A DNA stretch of 64,000 nt from Hyphomicrobiales bacterium (GCA_900473205.1 UCLB01000018.1:172584-236583); one strand, 5' to 3'. Shown: positions 16,684 through 25,511, counted from the stretch's first letter. Notes: generated by a model from the sequence alone, not told the origin. Made by a program: numbers and translations.

Positions 16684-17516
16684 GCGGCCTCCAATGGAAG
16701 AAATTCGTCGTTTGCCGTTAGAAGCAGCGGGATACCTATTACATCGCTGGGCTCATTGACCTGGACGCCCAGAGCGATAGCCAATCTTTCGAGCTTTTTC
16801 ATTCCGCGGTCTTGCATCCCTTGATCGTGGTCGCTTTGGACACAGATAGCGTACGGCTCCGTTTGGCCGTCACAGGCCTTGAGATCCAGTCGAAGCCAGT
16901 CTGACCCGTCATCATCGTCGCGCTCAATGTAGCTCGCCACTACCGTCATCTCGCGATCTACAGACGCCCGGGACGGGGCGGCCGAAAGGCCGTGCCCCGC
17001 ACCCGGCGCGGATGTATCTTTTACTTTGTCTCTGGCTGTAGCCGAGACAAGTAAAAGAGTTTGCTCCTGTGGCTGTAGGACGCTAGCGGATTTAGCGTCC
17101 TGTGACTGTAGGACGATCTCGTCCTGTGACTGTAGGACGCTTGATTTTGTTTCGTCCTGTGACGGTAGGACGCTATTATCGTCCGGCGAGTGCAGGACGC
17201 TAAAATTCGGGTGGTATTCGGAAGGCCGCTTCCCCGACCCCATGACGCGGGTGAAATAACCCCAGGCGACAAGATCCTCAGTGGCGCTGGCAACACTACC
17301 GCGCGTAAGGCCGGTGGCTTGCTGCAAAAAGCTAACACTGGCGCGCGCGTTGCCGTGCTTCTGGTAATAGCGCTTCAGAATGTGGCGCGCAGTCTTGATA
17401 TGTATCAGCCGCACTCGCTTATCGTCGATGATCGCTCCAAGCAGTTCTATACGGTCGACTGACGTAAAGCGTGAAGGGTTTGCCGCCGATGCGCAGATCG
17501 AGTTCCAGGCAATCAC
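16680..17516 (-). CDS. Winged-helix replication-type phage protein with internal iterons
   Basis: Residues about 45-90 form a winged-helix-type domain (ASVSFLQQATGLTRGSVASATEDLVAWGYFTRV), followed by a low-complexity repetitive linker (SVLPSQDE, SVLQSQDE, VLQSQD, SVLQPQEQ) and a conserved-looking C-terminal part. The linker is coded by five tandem 20-bp near-palindromes, as in lambda O where the origin iterons lie within the initiator gene. The first 19 or so residues of this frame come from host DNA beyond the junction at 17,460, so the true 5' end is unclear; a GTG at 17,414 is an internal option. A replication initiator is the best guess, not proved. Confidence 0.6.
   Translation of the reverse strand: MIAWNSICASAANPSRFTSVDRIELLGAIIDDKRVRLIHIKTARHILKRYYQKHGNARASVSFLQQATGLTRGSVASATEDLVAWGYFTRVMGSGKRPSEYHPNFSVLHSPDDNSVLPSQDETKSSVLQSQDEIVLQSQDAKSASVLQPQEQTLLLVSATARDKVKDTSAPGAGHGLSAAPSRASVDREMTVVASYIERDDDDGSDWLRLDLKACDGQTEPYAICVQSDHDQGMQDRGMKKLERLAIALGVQVNEPSDVIGIPLLLTANDEFLPLEAA
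17063..17199 (-). repeat. Five 20-bp palindromic iterons (putative phage origin)
   Basis: Copies start at 17,063, 17,096, 17,120, 17,153 and 17,180, all spaced by multiples of three. The plus-strand consensus is CGTCCTGTGACTGTAGGACG, with arms CGTCCT/AGGACG conserved while the centre varies. Copies 2 and 3 are identical; copies 1 and 5 are the most diverged. They lie in the coding region of the replication-type gene. Confidence 0.75.
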
Positions 17517-18015
17517 GTTTGAAAATCTTGTCGTCGATGCGGTTGGTCAGCGCCAGTTCCGGCGTGAACAGGCCAAGCTCGCGATAGGTCAGCGTCGCAT
17601 GGCTTTTGATCTCAACAAGCTCAATCTTGTCGCCATCCAGCGTTTCCTCACGCATGATGACGGCCACATCGATGCCACGGCTGTCATTGCCTTCCACCAG
17701 ATATTTCTGGCGGTAGCCATTGCCCACCATGCGGTAGAGATAGCCATATTCGAAGGCCTGGAGAGCCGCCATGTTATCGACTTCCTGCAGGCAAAGAATG
17801 TCGGCGTCAGCATCGGCAATGGCCAGAGCCGAAAGCTGGCGCGTGTCATCGGTGGATGCCAGCATGCGCGCGCTTTCCAGCGCCTGATAGGTCGCCTCAT
17901 CGCGCACATCGAAAAGCTGCATGGCCCGGTCGCGCCGCGTCTGGTTGCGAAAGCCGGTATAATCGAAACGCGTCATCAGGTTTTCGATGTTGAACGTGGC
18001 AAGCCGCAGCGACAT
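17419..18015 (-). pseudogene. Endonuclease/exonuclease/phosphatase family gene, cut by prophage
   Basis: The N-terminal 185 residues match the family: LATFNIENLMTRFD with the metal-binding Asn/Glu, then ILCLQEVDN with the catalytic Glu, and GRGIDVAVI-like SRGIDVAVIMRE. After IGGKPFTLYV the sequence turns to SRPYRTAWSDHRR and stops, where family members continue with a catalytic His (CHFKSM-type) and another 150 residues. The change coincides with the phage boundary at about 17,460. The product therefore lacks its catalytic C-terminal half, which should lie on the far side of the prophage. Confidence 0.8.
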
Positions 18016-18072
18016 GAATCATTCCCGGTTGGTCTCAGCTGAGACTATCCGTTTCTCCTATCACGGCAAGGA

Positions 18073-19101
18073 TTACAGCCGCCAGGCCGAACGGATGGCG
18101 ATAGGGAACAGCGAGCCGATGGCGGCGGGTTCGCGGGAATAGGCGCGCAGCACCTGCCCGTCCGGCAGGGTTAGCCGTAGGGCATAGCGTTCACCTTCGT
18201 AGAGAATGTTGGCAACGCGGCAGGCTATGCCTTCGCCGTCCTGTATCACATCCTGCGGACGCACCAGAATGTCTCCACTCGGTGACGACGAGTTCTCACC
18301 TGCCATGAGTGGCCGCAATTGGCTCCAGTCAAGAGACCGTGGCGCATTTTCCGGCAGCGGCAGAGAGAGGATCGCGCCCTGCCCTACAAGCCCGCCGACG
18401 AGCCTGCCTTCGGGGCGAGCGTAGAGTTCCGCCGGTGCTGCCATCTGCAGCAGCTTGCCCTCGGACATGACGGCAACATCGGTGGCGAGCGCCATGGCTT
18501 CGGCCTGATCATGGGTCACATAGACCATGGTTGCGCCTGATGTGGCGTGGAATTCGCGGAAGGTTTCTTCCATTTCCTGTCGCAGATGCCGGTCGAGATT
18601 GGCAAGCGGTTCGTCCAGCAGCACGACATCCGGTTCGGTGACGAGGCAGCGGGCCAGTGCCACGCGTTGCCTCTGCCCGCCAGAAAGCTCGGATGGGCGG
18701 CGGTCCGCATAGGCTTCCAGCCGCACGGTGGCGAGTGCGTCTGCCACCTTGCGCTTATAGGCCTCGCCCGAAATACCACGCACCTTGAGCGGATATCCGG
18801 TGTTGTCGGCCACGGTCATATGCGGCCACAGCGCGTAGGATTGGAACACCATCGCCATGTTGCGGCGTTCCGGCGGCACCATACTGCCGGCATCGGCCAG
18901 CACGCGGTCCCCCAGCAAAATGGCACCGTCCGTCGGCTGCTCGAAACCGGCGATCATGCGCAAGACGGTGGTCTTGCCGCAGCCGGAAGGGCCGAGCAGC
19001 GCCAGAAAGCCACCTTCACGAATGGTCATCGAGACGTCATTGACAGCCGGTTTGCCGCCGCCAAAACTCTTGGACAGGCGGTTGAGGATCAGTTTCGCCA
19101 C
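18073..19101 (-). CDS. ABC transporter ATP-binding protein, iron(III)-type
   Basis: This 342-residue protein energises the importer encoded just upstream. It shows Walker A (GPSGCGKTT, about 38-46), the signature LSGGQRQR, Walker B (VVLLDEPLANLD) and the switch His (VTHDQAEA), plus a C-terminal TOBE-like regulatory domain (DILVRPQDVI). It belongs to the FbpC/PotA-like group that serves Fe(III), spermidine or phosphonate uptake. Its start overlaps the permease gene by 13 bases, so the two are coupled. The substrate cannot be told from the ATPase alone. Confidence 0.85.
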   Translation of the reverse strand: MAKLILNRLSKSFGGGKPAVNDVSMTIREGGFLALLGPSGCGKTTVLRMIAGFEQPTDGAILLGDRVLADAGSMVPPERRNMAMVFQSYALWPHMTVADNTGYPLKVRGISGEAYKRKVADALATVRLEAYADRRPSELSGGQRQRVALARCLVTEPDVVLLDEPLANLDRHLRQEMEETFREFHATSGATMVYVTHDQAEAMALATDVAVMSEGKLLQMAAPAELYARPEGRLVGGLVGQGAILSLPLPENAPRSLDWSQLRPLMAGENSSSPSGDILVRPQDVIQDGEGIACRVANILYEGERYALRLTLPDGQVLRAYSREPAAIGSLFPIAIRSAWRL

Positions 19102-20783
19102 GGCACAACTCCCTTCGGCAGCTTTCGGCCGAGCACTTCCAGAAGCAGCATGAGGACGATCACCATCGCCACCACCAGAACCGAGAGTGCCGAGGCCAGA
19201 TCGAAACTGCCGCTGTCATCGAGATTATAGATCACCACGCCCAGCGTCTGCGTGCCTGCGGACCAGAGCAGGGCCGACACCGTCAGCTCGTTGCAGGCAA
19301 TGAGAAACACGAGAATGACCGAGGCACCCGCCGCAGGCCCAACCAGCGGCAGAATGATATCAAACATCCGCCGCCAGAACCCCGCGCCTGCCAGCCGTGC
19401 CGCCTCTTCCAGCGCCGGGTCGAATTGCGTGAAGGCCGAGACCATCGGCTTCAGGCTGACGGCGAAGAAGGAGGAGAAATAGGCGAGCAGGATGATCCAC
19501 AGCGTGCCGTAGAGCGTCACACCCAGCAGCGGAATGGGCGCGGCAAACAGAAGGACATAGGAAACGGAAATGACGACGCCCGGCAGCGCATAGGGAATAT
19601 CCACCAGCGCCGACAGCAGGAACATGAACCGGCTTTTGCCCCGTACCAGAAAATAGGCCGTCAGCACTGTCACCGCCAGGAGACAAAGCGAGGTAGCCGT
19701 GGCAAGAAGCAGCGAGTTGGCAAAGGCCGTGCGCGTTACCGCCTGCCGGAACAGAATTTCCTCATAGGCATGCAGCGTCGCAGTTTTGAGGGTCAGCGGC
19801 ACGCCATAGGCAGGTGCCAGCGAACTGACGACGAGTGCCGTCAACGGCGCCACCAGCATGAAGAAGATGCCGAGCCAGAGCGCCAACTCCGCCAGCATCC
19901 GCCAACCACCAAGCTGGAAGGTCGCGGCCTTTCCGGACAGGCCGATGATGCGGTAATCGCGCCCCTTCATCGCCCGTTCCTGAATGGCAAGGCCAAGGAC
20001 GGAGATGATGGCGATCATGCCGGACAGCATGGCGATATCGCCGAAGGTGCTGCTGCCGAAGCTGGCGAAGCGGCTGTAGATCAGCGTTGGCAAAGTGAAG
20101 ATCGAGGCCGGAATACCGAGAATCGCGGGAATGCCGAAATTGCCGACGCCTGACACGAAGGAGATGGCCGCACCCGCAATCAGCCCCGGCATGGCCAGCG
20201 GCAGAATGATGTCTTTCAGCACCTGCCAGGAAGATGCGCCGGAAAGCTTGGCCGCCTCGATACCATCCTGTGGCAAGGCCAGCAGCCCGGCGCGAAGCGA
20301 CAGATAAACCAGCGGCGCATGCTGCACGCCCAGCAGCAGCGCAATTCCAGCAATAGAATAAAGCGGCTGTGGCGAGCCCAAAGGCGGCGCAAGGCCGATG
20401 GCCTTCAAGAGCGTGCTGGATGGCCCGGTCATACCGATCCACGAGAGTGCCGTGACCTGCGGCGGGATCATCATCGGCAGCATGAAGAGAAAGCTCAACG
20501 CCGACTTGGCCCTGATATCGCACAGCGTCAGCGCCAGCGCGAAACCGGCCCCGATGGTAAGCGAAATGACCATGCCGAAGAAGGATGTAGAGAGCGTGTT
20601 CACCACCGCATCCCACAGCGCCGGGTCGCTCAGCAGCGGCCACATGTCACCTTTCAGTGACGAAAGGATGCCGGTATAGGCCAGCCGCCCCAGCGGCAAG
20701 GCGCTCAGCATGAAAACGACTGAAACCACAAAGGGAAACAGCCAGCGCGGCTGGCTGTTTCCTGTCTTGGACACGCTTTGCAT
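19089..20783 (-). CDS. ABC transporter permease, fused FbpB-type
   Basis: The 564-residue protein contains about twelve membrane segments in two homologous halves, each with a cytoplasmic EAA loop (GIEAAKLSGASSWQVLKDIILP in the first half, ALEEAARLAGAGFWRRMF in the second). Such double permeases are typical of Fe(III) (FbpB/AfuB) and 2-aminoethylphosphonate uptake systems. It follows the binding-protein gene by nine bases and precedes the ATPase gene. Confidence 0.85.
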   Translation of the reverse strand: MQSVSKTGNSQPRWLFPFVVSVVFMLSALPLGRLAYTGILSSLKGDMWPLLSDPALWDAVVNTLSTSFFGMVISLTIGAGFALALTLCDIRAKSALSFLFMLPMMIPPQVTALSWIGMTGPSSTLLKAIGLAPPLGSPQPLYSIAGIALLLGVQHAPLVYLSLRAGLLALPQDGIEAAKLSGASSWQVLKDIILPLAMPGLIAGAAISFVSGVGNFGIPAILGIPASIFTLPTLIYSRFASFGSSTFGDIAMLSGMIAIISVLGLAIQERAMKGRDYRIIGLSGKAATFQLGGWRMLAELALWLGIFFMLVAPLTALVVSSLAPAYGVPLTLKTATLHAYEEILFRQAVTRTAFANSLLLATATSLCLLAVTVLTAYFLVRGKSRFMFLLSALVDIPYALPGVVISVSYVLLFAAPIPLLGVTLYGTLWIILLAYFSSFFAVSLKPMVSAFTQFDPALEEAARLAGAGFWRRMFDIILPLVGPAAGASVILVFLIACNELTVSALLWSAGTQTLGVVIYNLDDSGSFDLASALSVLVVAMVIVLMLLLEVLGRKLPKGVVPWRN

Positions 20784-20792
20784 GAATGCAGA

Positions 20793-21776
20793 TCAGCCCT
20801 TGGAGCCGAAGATATCCGAGAAGGTTTTCAGGTCCTTTTCCGAGTTCTTCAGCGCTTCCGGCGCATTGATCGGCAGCACCTTGATCTTGTCGCGTGCCGG
20901 GAAGCCTTCCGGCAGGGCAACGTCGTTGCGGGCTGGAATGTAGCCGAGCTTGACGAAGCCTTCCTGACCCTTGGCGGACAGAACATAATCCACGAACTTC
21001 TTGGCGGCTTCGGCATGCTTGGTGTTGGCCAGAATGCCAACCGGCTCGGTAACAGCAGAAACGCCCTCTTCCGGGAACACGAATTCCACTGGCGCGCCCT
21101 TGGCCTTCTCACGGATCGGCATGTAATCGACCACGACGCCATAGGCCTTTTCGCCCGATGCGACAGACTTCAGCACGGCACCGTTGCCACCGGCAGCAAT
21201 CGCGCCATTTTCCTTGAGCGCCTTGTAATAATCCCAGCCAAGGCTGCTGACACCGGCCAGCGTCTGCGCGTGGATGAGTGCGGCACCGGAGGTCAGCGGG
21301 CTTGGCATAGTGACGAGGCCCTTGGCTTCCGGCTTTGCCAGATCCTTCCAGCTCGTCGGCTTCATCGCTGCCTGCGTGTTATACATGATGCCGGTTGTGA
21401 TGAGCTTGGTGGAGTAATAATAGCCATCCGCATCATAGAAAGCAGCATCGTAATGGGCGGCTTCCGGTGACTTGTAGGCCAGAAGCTGCTTCTTCTGCTT
21501 CATGCGCTCCAGCGTGACCGTGTCGGCAATCAGCAGCACATCGGCAACGGGGTTGCCCGCTTCGATCTCGGCCATCAGCTTTGCCATGATCTTCGGCGTT
21601 CCGTCACGCACCCACTGAATGTCGATGTTTGGGTTGGCAGCCTTGAAGCCATCGACGGTTGCCTGAGCATCCTCGTTCGGCTGGCTGGTGTAAAGAACCA
21701 GATCAGCCGCCTGAGCGCTGCCCATGAGCATGCCGAGCGAAACGATGGCCGTGAAGGCGGAGAGAAGCGTTTTCAT
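20793..21776 (-). CDS. Periplasmic substrate-binding protein, iron-type ABC transporter
   Basis: This 327-residue protein has a signal peptide (MKTLLSAFTAIVSLGMLMGS, cleaved after AQA) and the fold of extracellular solute-binding family 1/8, with VLYTSQPNEDAQATVDGFK at its start and FVDYVLSAKGQEG near its end. Homologues bind Fe(III) or phosphonates/phosphate esters. The paired tyrosines of classical FbpA are not clearly at the expected place (a YYYSTK run is earlier in the chain), so iron is likely but not certain. First gene of a three-gene operon. Confidence 0.82.
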   Translation of the reverse strand: MKTLLSAFTAIVSLGMLMGSAQAADLVLYTSQPNEDAQATVDGFKAANPNIDIQWVRDGTPKIMAKLMAEIEAGNPVADVLLIADTVTLERMKQKKQLLAYKSPEAAHYDAAFYDADGYYYSTKLITTGIMYNTQAAMKPTSWKDLAKPEAKGLVTMPSPLTSGAALIHAQTLAGVSSLGWDYYKALKENGAIAAGGNGAVLKSVASGEKAYGVVVDYMPIREKAKGAPVEFVFPEEGVSAVTEPVGILANTKHAEAAKKFVDYVLSAKGQEGFVKLGYIPARNDVALPEGFPARDKIKVLPINAPEALKNSEKDLKTFSDIFGSKG

Positions 21777-21857
21777 AAATGCGGTTCCAGTTGTGATCTG
21801 GCACCGCTAAAACACAAATCCATAACATGTATGTGACAGGCAGGTTTTGCGCACCCG

Positions 21858-22691
21858 TTACAGGGTGACAGTCCCCTCGATCAACACCGTCACCGCACCA
21901 CCGATCCAGATATCGTCGCCGATCTTATCGACGCTGACTCGCCCTGCCCGGCCCAGAACCGTGCCCTGGCTTGCCACGTAGTTGTGCGGCGCGATTCCCG
22001 CCCCAATCAGCCATTGCGCGATGCCTGCATTCAAGCTGCCGGTGACCGGGTCTTCGTACCCATCCGCAAAAGCTCTCAGCTCAAAATCCGCCTCGATAGC
22101 GTCATCCGCGCCGCAAGGTGCCGCAACGCCAACCTTGAAGCCGCCAAGAACCGCATAGTTCGGCTTGATATTCAAAACATCCTGACGGGAGCGCAGCAGA
22201 AGCGAAACCCAGCCGGGGCCGTTATCCGTCCAGTTCGCATCGACAACGGCGTCTTTCGCAAGACCAAGACCCGCGATGACGTTTTCCAGCGTTTCGGCAT
22301 CCACCGAGCCGGATTTGCGCAAGGGCGGTGCGGCAAACGCAAGCTTGCCGTCAGACACCCTGATCCGAACCAGACCGGCCTCGCAGTCCTGCACCACTTC
22401 GCTCTTGTCTGCCGTGCCCTGACGTGAAAGCCAGACATGGCATGTGCCAAGCGTTGGATGGCCAGCAAAAGGCAGCTCTCCATGCGGCGTAAAAATCCGC
22501 ACCCGGTAATCGGCATCCGGCGATGTCGGTTTCAGCAGAAACGTCGTTTCGCTCAGATTCGTCCAGTTGGCAAAGGCCGCCATCTGCGCATCCGACAAGC
22601 CATCCGCATCGCAGACGACAGCGAGAGGATTACCCTTGAGTGGTTCTGACCAGAAGACATCGACTTGCTGGAATGCGTGCTGGCTGGTCAT
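21858..22691 (-). CDS. PhzF-family isomerase
   Basis: The start at 22,691 (MTSQHAFQQVDVF) has an AAGGA site; an upstream ATG would add 15 unlikely residues. The 277-residue protein matches the PhzF/DapF-like fold, with KGNPLAVV, the catalytic Glu in NLSETTFLL, FAGHPTLGT and the C-terminal EDPVTGSLNAGIAQWL. The family includes phenazine DHHA isomerase and many isomerases of unknown substrate; no phenazine genes are nearby, so the name does not imply phenazine production. The gene lies alone, ahead of the transporter operon. Confidence 0.85.
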   Translation of the reverse strand: MTSQHAFQQVDVFWSEPLKGNPLAVVCDADGLSDAQMAAFANWTNLSETTFLLKPTSPDADYRVRIFTPHGELPFAGHPTLGTCHVWLSRQGTADKSEVVQDCEAGLVRIRVSDGKLAFAAPPLRKSGSVDAETLENVIAGLGLAKDAVVDANWTDNGPGWVSLLLRSRQDVLNIKPNYAVLGGFKVGVAAPCGADDAIEADFELRAFADGYEDPVTGSLNAGIAQWLIGAGIAPHNYVASQGTVLGRAGRVSVDKIGDDIWIGGAVTVLIEGTVTL

Positions 22692-22730
22692 GGGAGAATC
22701 CTTTCGTGGGAATCTGAAGACACAAGTATT

Positions 22731-22814
22731 CGTCACCCTCGGGCTTGTCCCGAGGGTCTAACCACGTTTGATGTTGGGGTGCGTCAGATCCTCGGGACAA
22801 GCCCGAGGATGACG
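22731..22814 (+). repeat. 84-bp palindromic interspersed repeat, copy 1
   Basis: Two hairpins, each a CTCGGG stem around a CTTGT-type loop with CCCGAG, are joined by a spacer containing GTTGGGGTGCGT. The whole element is itself nearly palindromic, beginning CGTCA and ending TGACG. A second copy lies inverted at 56,744-56,826. It sits between the PhzF and aminotransferase genes. Confidence 0.85.
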
Positions 22815-22829
22815 TAAAAAAGCTGCCGC

Positions 22830-24074
22830 TTAAACCAGCGGCATCGTCGCGTTGGACGTCGTTTCCGCTACAGCAATCAAACGACCAAGGCGCTTGATGC
22901 CTTCGTCGATCATCTGCTCGTTGGCGCAGGAGAAGCTGACGCGCAAGGTGTTGGCACCCGACCCATCGGCAAAGAACGCCTTGCCCGGCACAAAGGCAAC
23001 GCGCTCCGTGGATAGCGACTTGGCAAGAAGCTCCGCCCCATCCATGCCTTCCGGCAGGGTGACCCAGACGAACATGCCGCCTTCCGGCTTCGTCCAGCGG
23101 GCAGACTTTGGCATGTACTTTTCGAGGGCGACCAGCATTGCATCGCGGCGCGCGCTATACGCGGCCTTGATCTTGGCAACCTGTTTGTCGAAACCGCGAG
23201 AGGCGACATGCTCGACGGCCATCTGGTTGATGGTCGAAGAATGCAGGTCTGCCGCCTGCTTCATCAGCACCAGCTTGCGAATGACAGGCATGGCCGCAAC
23301 CACGAAGCCGACACGCAGGCCCGGGGCCAGCGTCTTGGAGAAGCTGCCGGAATAGATCGTGCGGGTCTTTTCGATGGTGCCGTTACGGGCGATATCCAGC
23401 GCAAGGATTGGCGTGACGGGCTCGCCATCGAAACGCAGGTTCTGATAGGCCGCATCTTCCAGAACGGCGATATCCAGCTCGTCGGCCAGTTCCAGCAGCT
23501 TCTTGCGACCGGCCAGATCGACGGTTTCGCCGGTCGGGTTGGAGAAGTCAGCCGAGAGATAGGCGAACTTCACTGCGCCGCCCGCCTTTGTCGCGGCATC
23601 GCGATAGGTCTGCGGTGTGCGGTTACCGTTCGGGTTCAGCTGGTCGTAGGTCGGCTCATAGGCATTGAAGGCCGAGAGCGCGCCGAGATAGGTCGGCCAC
23701 GTCACCAGCGCCGTATCGTTGGGCGAGAGGAACAGCTTGCCGAGATAATCCAGCGCCTGCTGCGAACCTGAAGTGATGAAGACGTTATCGACCGAGCATT
23801 CGATGCCGATCTTCGCCATATCCTGCACGATCCATTCGCGCAGCGGCTTGTAGCCTTCGCTGACGGAATATTGCAGAGCCGAATTGACCTGCGGACCGGA
23901 GAAAATATCCGCGTAAGCCTGCTTGAATTCCTGGTCTGGAAACAGCGCCGGGTCGGGAATACCGCCAGCAAAGGAAATGATATCCGGCTGCTCCAGCAGC
24001 TTCAGCAATTCGCGGATTTCAGACGCCTTCATGCGCGAAGAGCGCGTGGCGAATATTTGTTCCCAATCGAGCAT
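22830..24074 (-). CDS. PLP-dependent aminotransferase, class I/II
   Basis: Start 24,074 (MLDWEQIFATRSSRMKASEI) follows an AGAGGAAA site, giving 414 residues. It resembles 2-aminoadipate/valine-pyruvate type aminotransferases: SFAGGIPDP near the N-terminus, SGSQQALDYLGKLF, FSNPTG, the Asp of VLEDAAYQNLRF, and the PLP lysine in GSFSKTLAPGLRVGF. It is not fused to a GntR domain. The physiological substrate cannot be deduced; the gene seems monocistronic. Confidence 0.85.
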   Translation of the reverse strand: MLDWEQIFATRSSRMKASEIRELLKLLEQPDIISFAGGIPDPALFPDQEFKQAYADIFSGPQVNSALQYSVSEGYKPLREWIVQDMAKIGIECSVDNVFITSGSQQALDYLGKLFLSPNDTALVTWPTYLGALSAFNAYEPTYDQLNPNGNRTPQTYRDAATKAGGAVKFAYLSADFSNPTGETVDLAGRKKLLELADELDIAVLEDAAYQNLRFDGEPVTPILALDIARNGTIEKTRTIYSGSFSKTLAPGLRVGFVVAAMPVIRKLVLMKQAADLHSSTINQMAVEHVASRGFDKQVAKIKAAYSARRDAMLVALEKYMPKSARWTKPEGGMFVWVTLPEGMDGAELLAKSLSTERVAFVPGKAFFADGSGANTLRVSFSCANEQMIDEGIKRLGRLIAVAETTSNATMPLV

Positions 24075-24314
24075 GGGTTCGTTTCCTCTTGTTTCGTTTT
24101 CTTGCGCATATATGTATCGAAACACTGATAGGTCAGCAATACTGACTTATCGATTTTCAGTACGGTTTTTCAGCTTTTCTGCGCAGCCTCCCAGATGGCG
24201 CACCCGCAATACATCTTTGGCCCGGAGTCTACAATCGGCATCACGATGGATTGACGGCGAGGCAATTTCCGGGTCGATTGCAAACCACTGATTTGAAGCA
24301 TAACGGAGGATACA

Positions 24315-24767
24315 ATGCTCAAGAATATCGACCCGGCTCTCAACGCCGATGTGCTGCACGCCCTGCGCGCCATGGGCCACGCCGACACGCTTGTTATCAC
24401 CGATACCAATTTCCCATCCGATAGCATCGCCCAGCACACGGTGGTCGGTCAGGTTCTGCGCATGGAAAACATCTCCGCCGCCCGCGCCATGAAAGCCATC
24501 CTCTCCGTCTTCCCCCTCGACACCCCCATCCAGCCCTCCGTCGGTCGCATGGAAGTCATGGGCGCGCCAGACCAGATCGAGCCGGTGCAGGCCGAAGTGC
24601 AGGCCGAAATCGACGCCGCCGAAGGCAAATCCGCGCCCATGTACGGCATTGAGCGCTTTGCGTTTTACGAGCAGGCAAAGGACGCCTATTGCGTGATCAC
24701 GACGGGTGAGACACGGTTCTACGGCTGCTTTATTCTGACGAAGGGTGTGATTGCGCCGGGCGCGTGA
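24315..24767 (+). CDS. fucU: FucU/RbsD-family sugar mutarotase
   Basis: The 150-residue protein matches L-fucose mutarotase and D-ribose pyranase: an early RAMGHADTLVITDTNFP with the catalytic-type His, and a late YCVITTGETRFYGCFIL with the conserved Tyr. The enzyme speeds conversion between anomers of fucose or related sugars. No sugar catabolic genes flank it, so substrate is uncertain. Good GGAGG-like site upstream of ATG 24,315. Confidence 0.8.
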   Translation: MLKNIDPALNADVLHALRAMGHADTLVITDTNFPSDSIAQHTVVGQVLRMENISAARAMKAILSVFPLDTPIQPSVGRMEVMGAPDQIEPVQAEVQAEIDAAEGKSAPMYGIERFAFYEQAKDAYCVITTGETRFYGCFILTKGVIAPGA

Positions 24768-24773
24768 TCGACG

Positions 24774-25421
24774 TCAATGGGTGATGGACATGACCAGCCA
24801 GTCATCATCCTGCAATCCTGCCAGCATCGCGCGCGCATCTTCCAAGGCATTTCGCTCGTTGAGCACGCGCCATGCGTCACGGACCGCCTTGTCTGATGAC
24901 ACAGGCGGCTCCGCCCTCAGGCCGTCCAGACACGCGCGCAAGGATGGTATCTTGTCCGGGTGTGTCCAGCCTCCCGTATGGGCAAAATCTCCAGGGAACA
25001 ACTTCGGTGTCGCCGAAGCATAATCTTGCAGCATCGTCTCGATCGGTTGTCCGTGGATAAGAAAATCCACCTCCGCCTCTGACCAACCGAGCCTCGGAAG
25101 GTGTTTCGCAAGCAGATCGTGGTTGGTATCGCTGCTGGAGCTCAGCGTCGGCAGCGGGGAAAAATTCTGAGCAAGCAGGATAAATGCGGCAAGCCCCGGA
25201 CTGATGAATGGTGGCTCCATCCATGAGGGCGCTGCACCATCCGGGTGAAGATAGGAGGCGGCATGAACATCGTCGCGCGTCGCGAGCGTCGCATATCGCT
25301 CCTTCGTCAGAACCGAGAGTTGTTCCCGGTCGCCCGCCTGCCACATATGTAACAAATCCCGAATATCCCGTTCGATGGCAGGCCTCACGGCGCAGCGAAA
25401 AGCATGATGAAGCACTGCCAT
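24774..25421 (-). CDS. Hypothetical cytoplasmic protein
   Basis: Start 25,421 (MAVLHHAFRCAVRPAIERD) is preceded by GGGAG at good spacing; two upstream ATGs are alternatives. The 215-residue protein is helical with no signal peptide. Stretches such as PFISPGLAAFILLAQNFSPLP and HLPRLGWSEAEVDFLIHGQPI suggest a conserved uncharacterised family, but none is recognised. It converges with the FucU gene, six bases apart. Confidence 0.65.
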   Translation of the reverse strand: MAVLHHAFRCAVRPAIERDIRDLLHMWQAGDREQLSVLTKERYATLATRDDVHAASYLHPDGAAPSWMEPPFISPGLAAFILLAQNFSPLPTLSSSSDTNHDLLAKHLPRLGWSEAEVDFLIHGQPIETMLQDYASATPKLFPGDFAHTGGWTHPDKIPSLRACLDGLRAEPPVSSDKAVRDAWRVLNERNALEDARAMLAGLQDDDWLVMSITH

Positions 25422-25511
25422 GGTCCATTCTCCCATAAAATGCCGCCGGGCCAAGTGGACCGGCGGAAATGCTGTCTTGAGCGACTATATTAGAAGTGTC
25501 TGCACGCAAGT

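Larger units (their letters stand above)
1..17460 (-). mobile_element. Defective siphovirus prophage, right part
   Basis: Almost every gene here is on the minus strand, in the order replication-type gene, capsid fragment, connector and tail genes, tape measure, hub-like tail proteins, metallophosphoesterase, lysis genes. The right boundary is put at about 17,460, where a host endonuclease/exonuclease/phosphatase reading frame abruptly loses its family sequence. The left end lies outside the window. No integrase, terminase, portal or head protease is visible, and the capsid gene is truncated, so the element cannot build heads from what is seen. The tail and lysis genes look intact. Confidence 0.9.

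Noticed and set aside
21858-22691. Phenazine biosynthesis from the PhzF-family gene
   Set aside because: PhzF relatives are widespread isomerases; no other phenazine genes are present.
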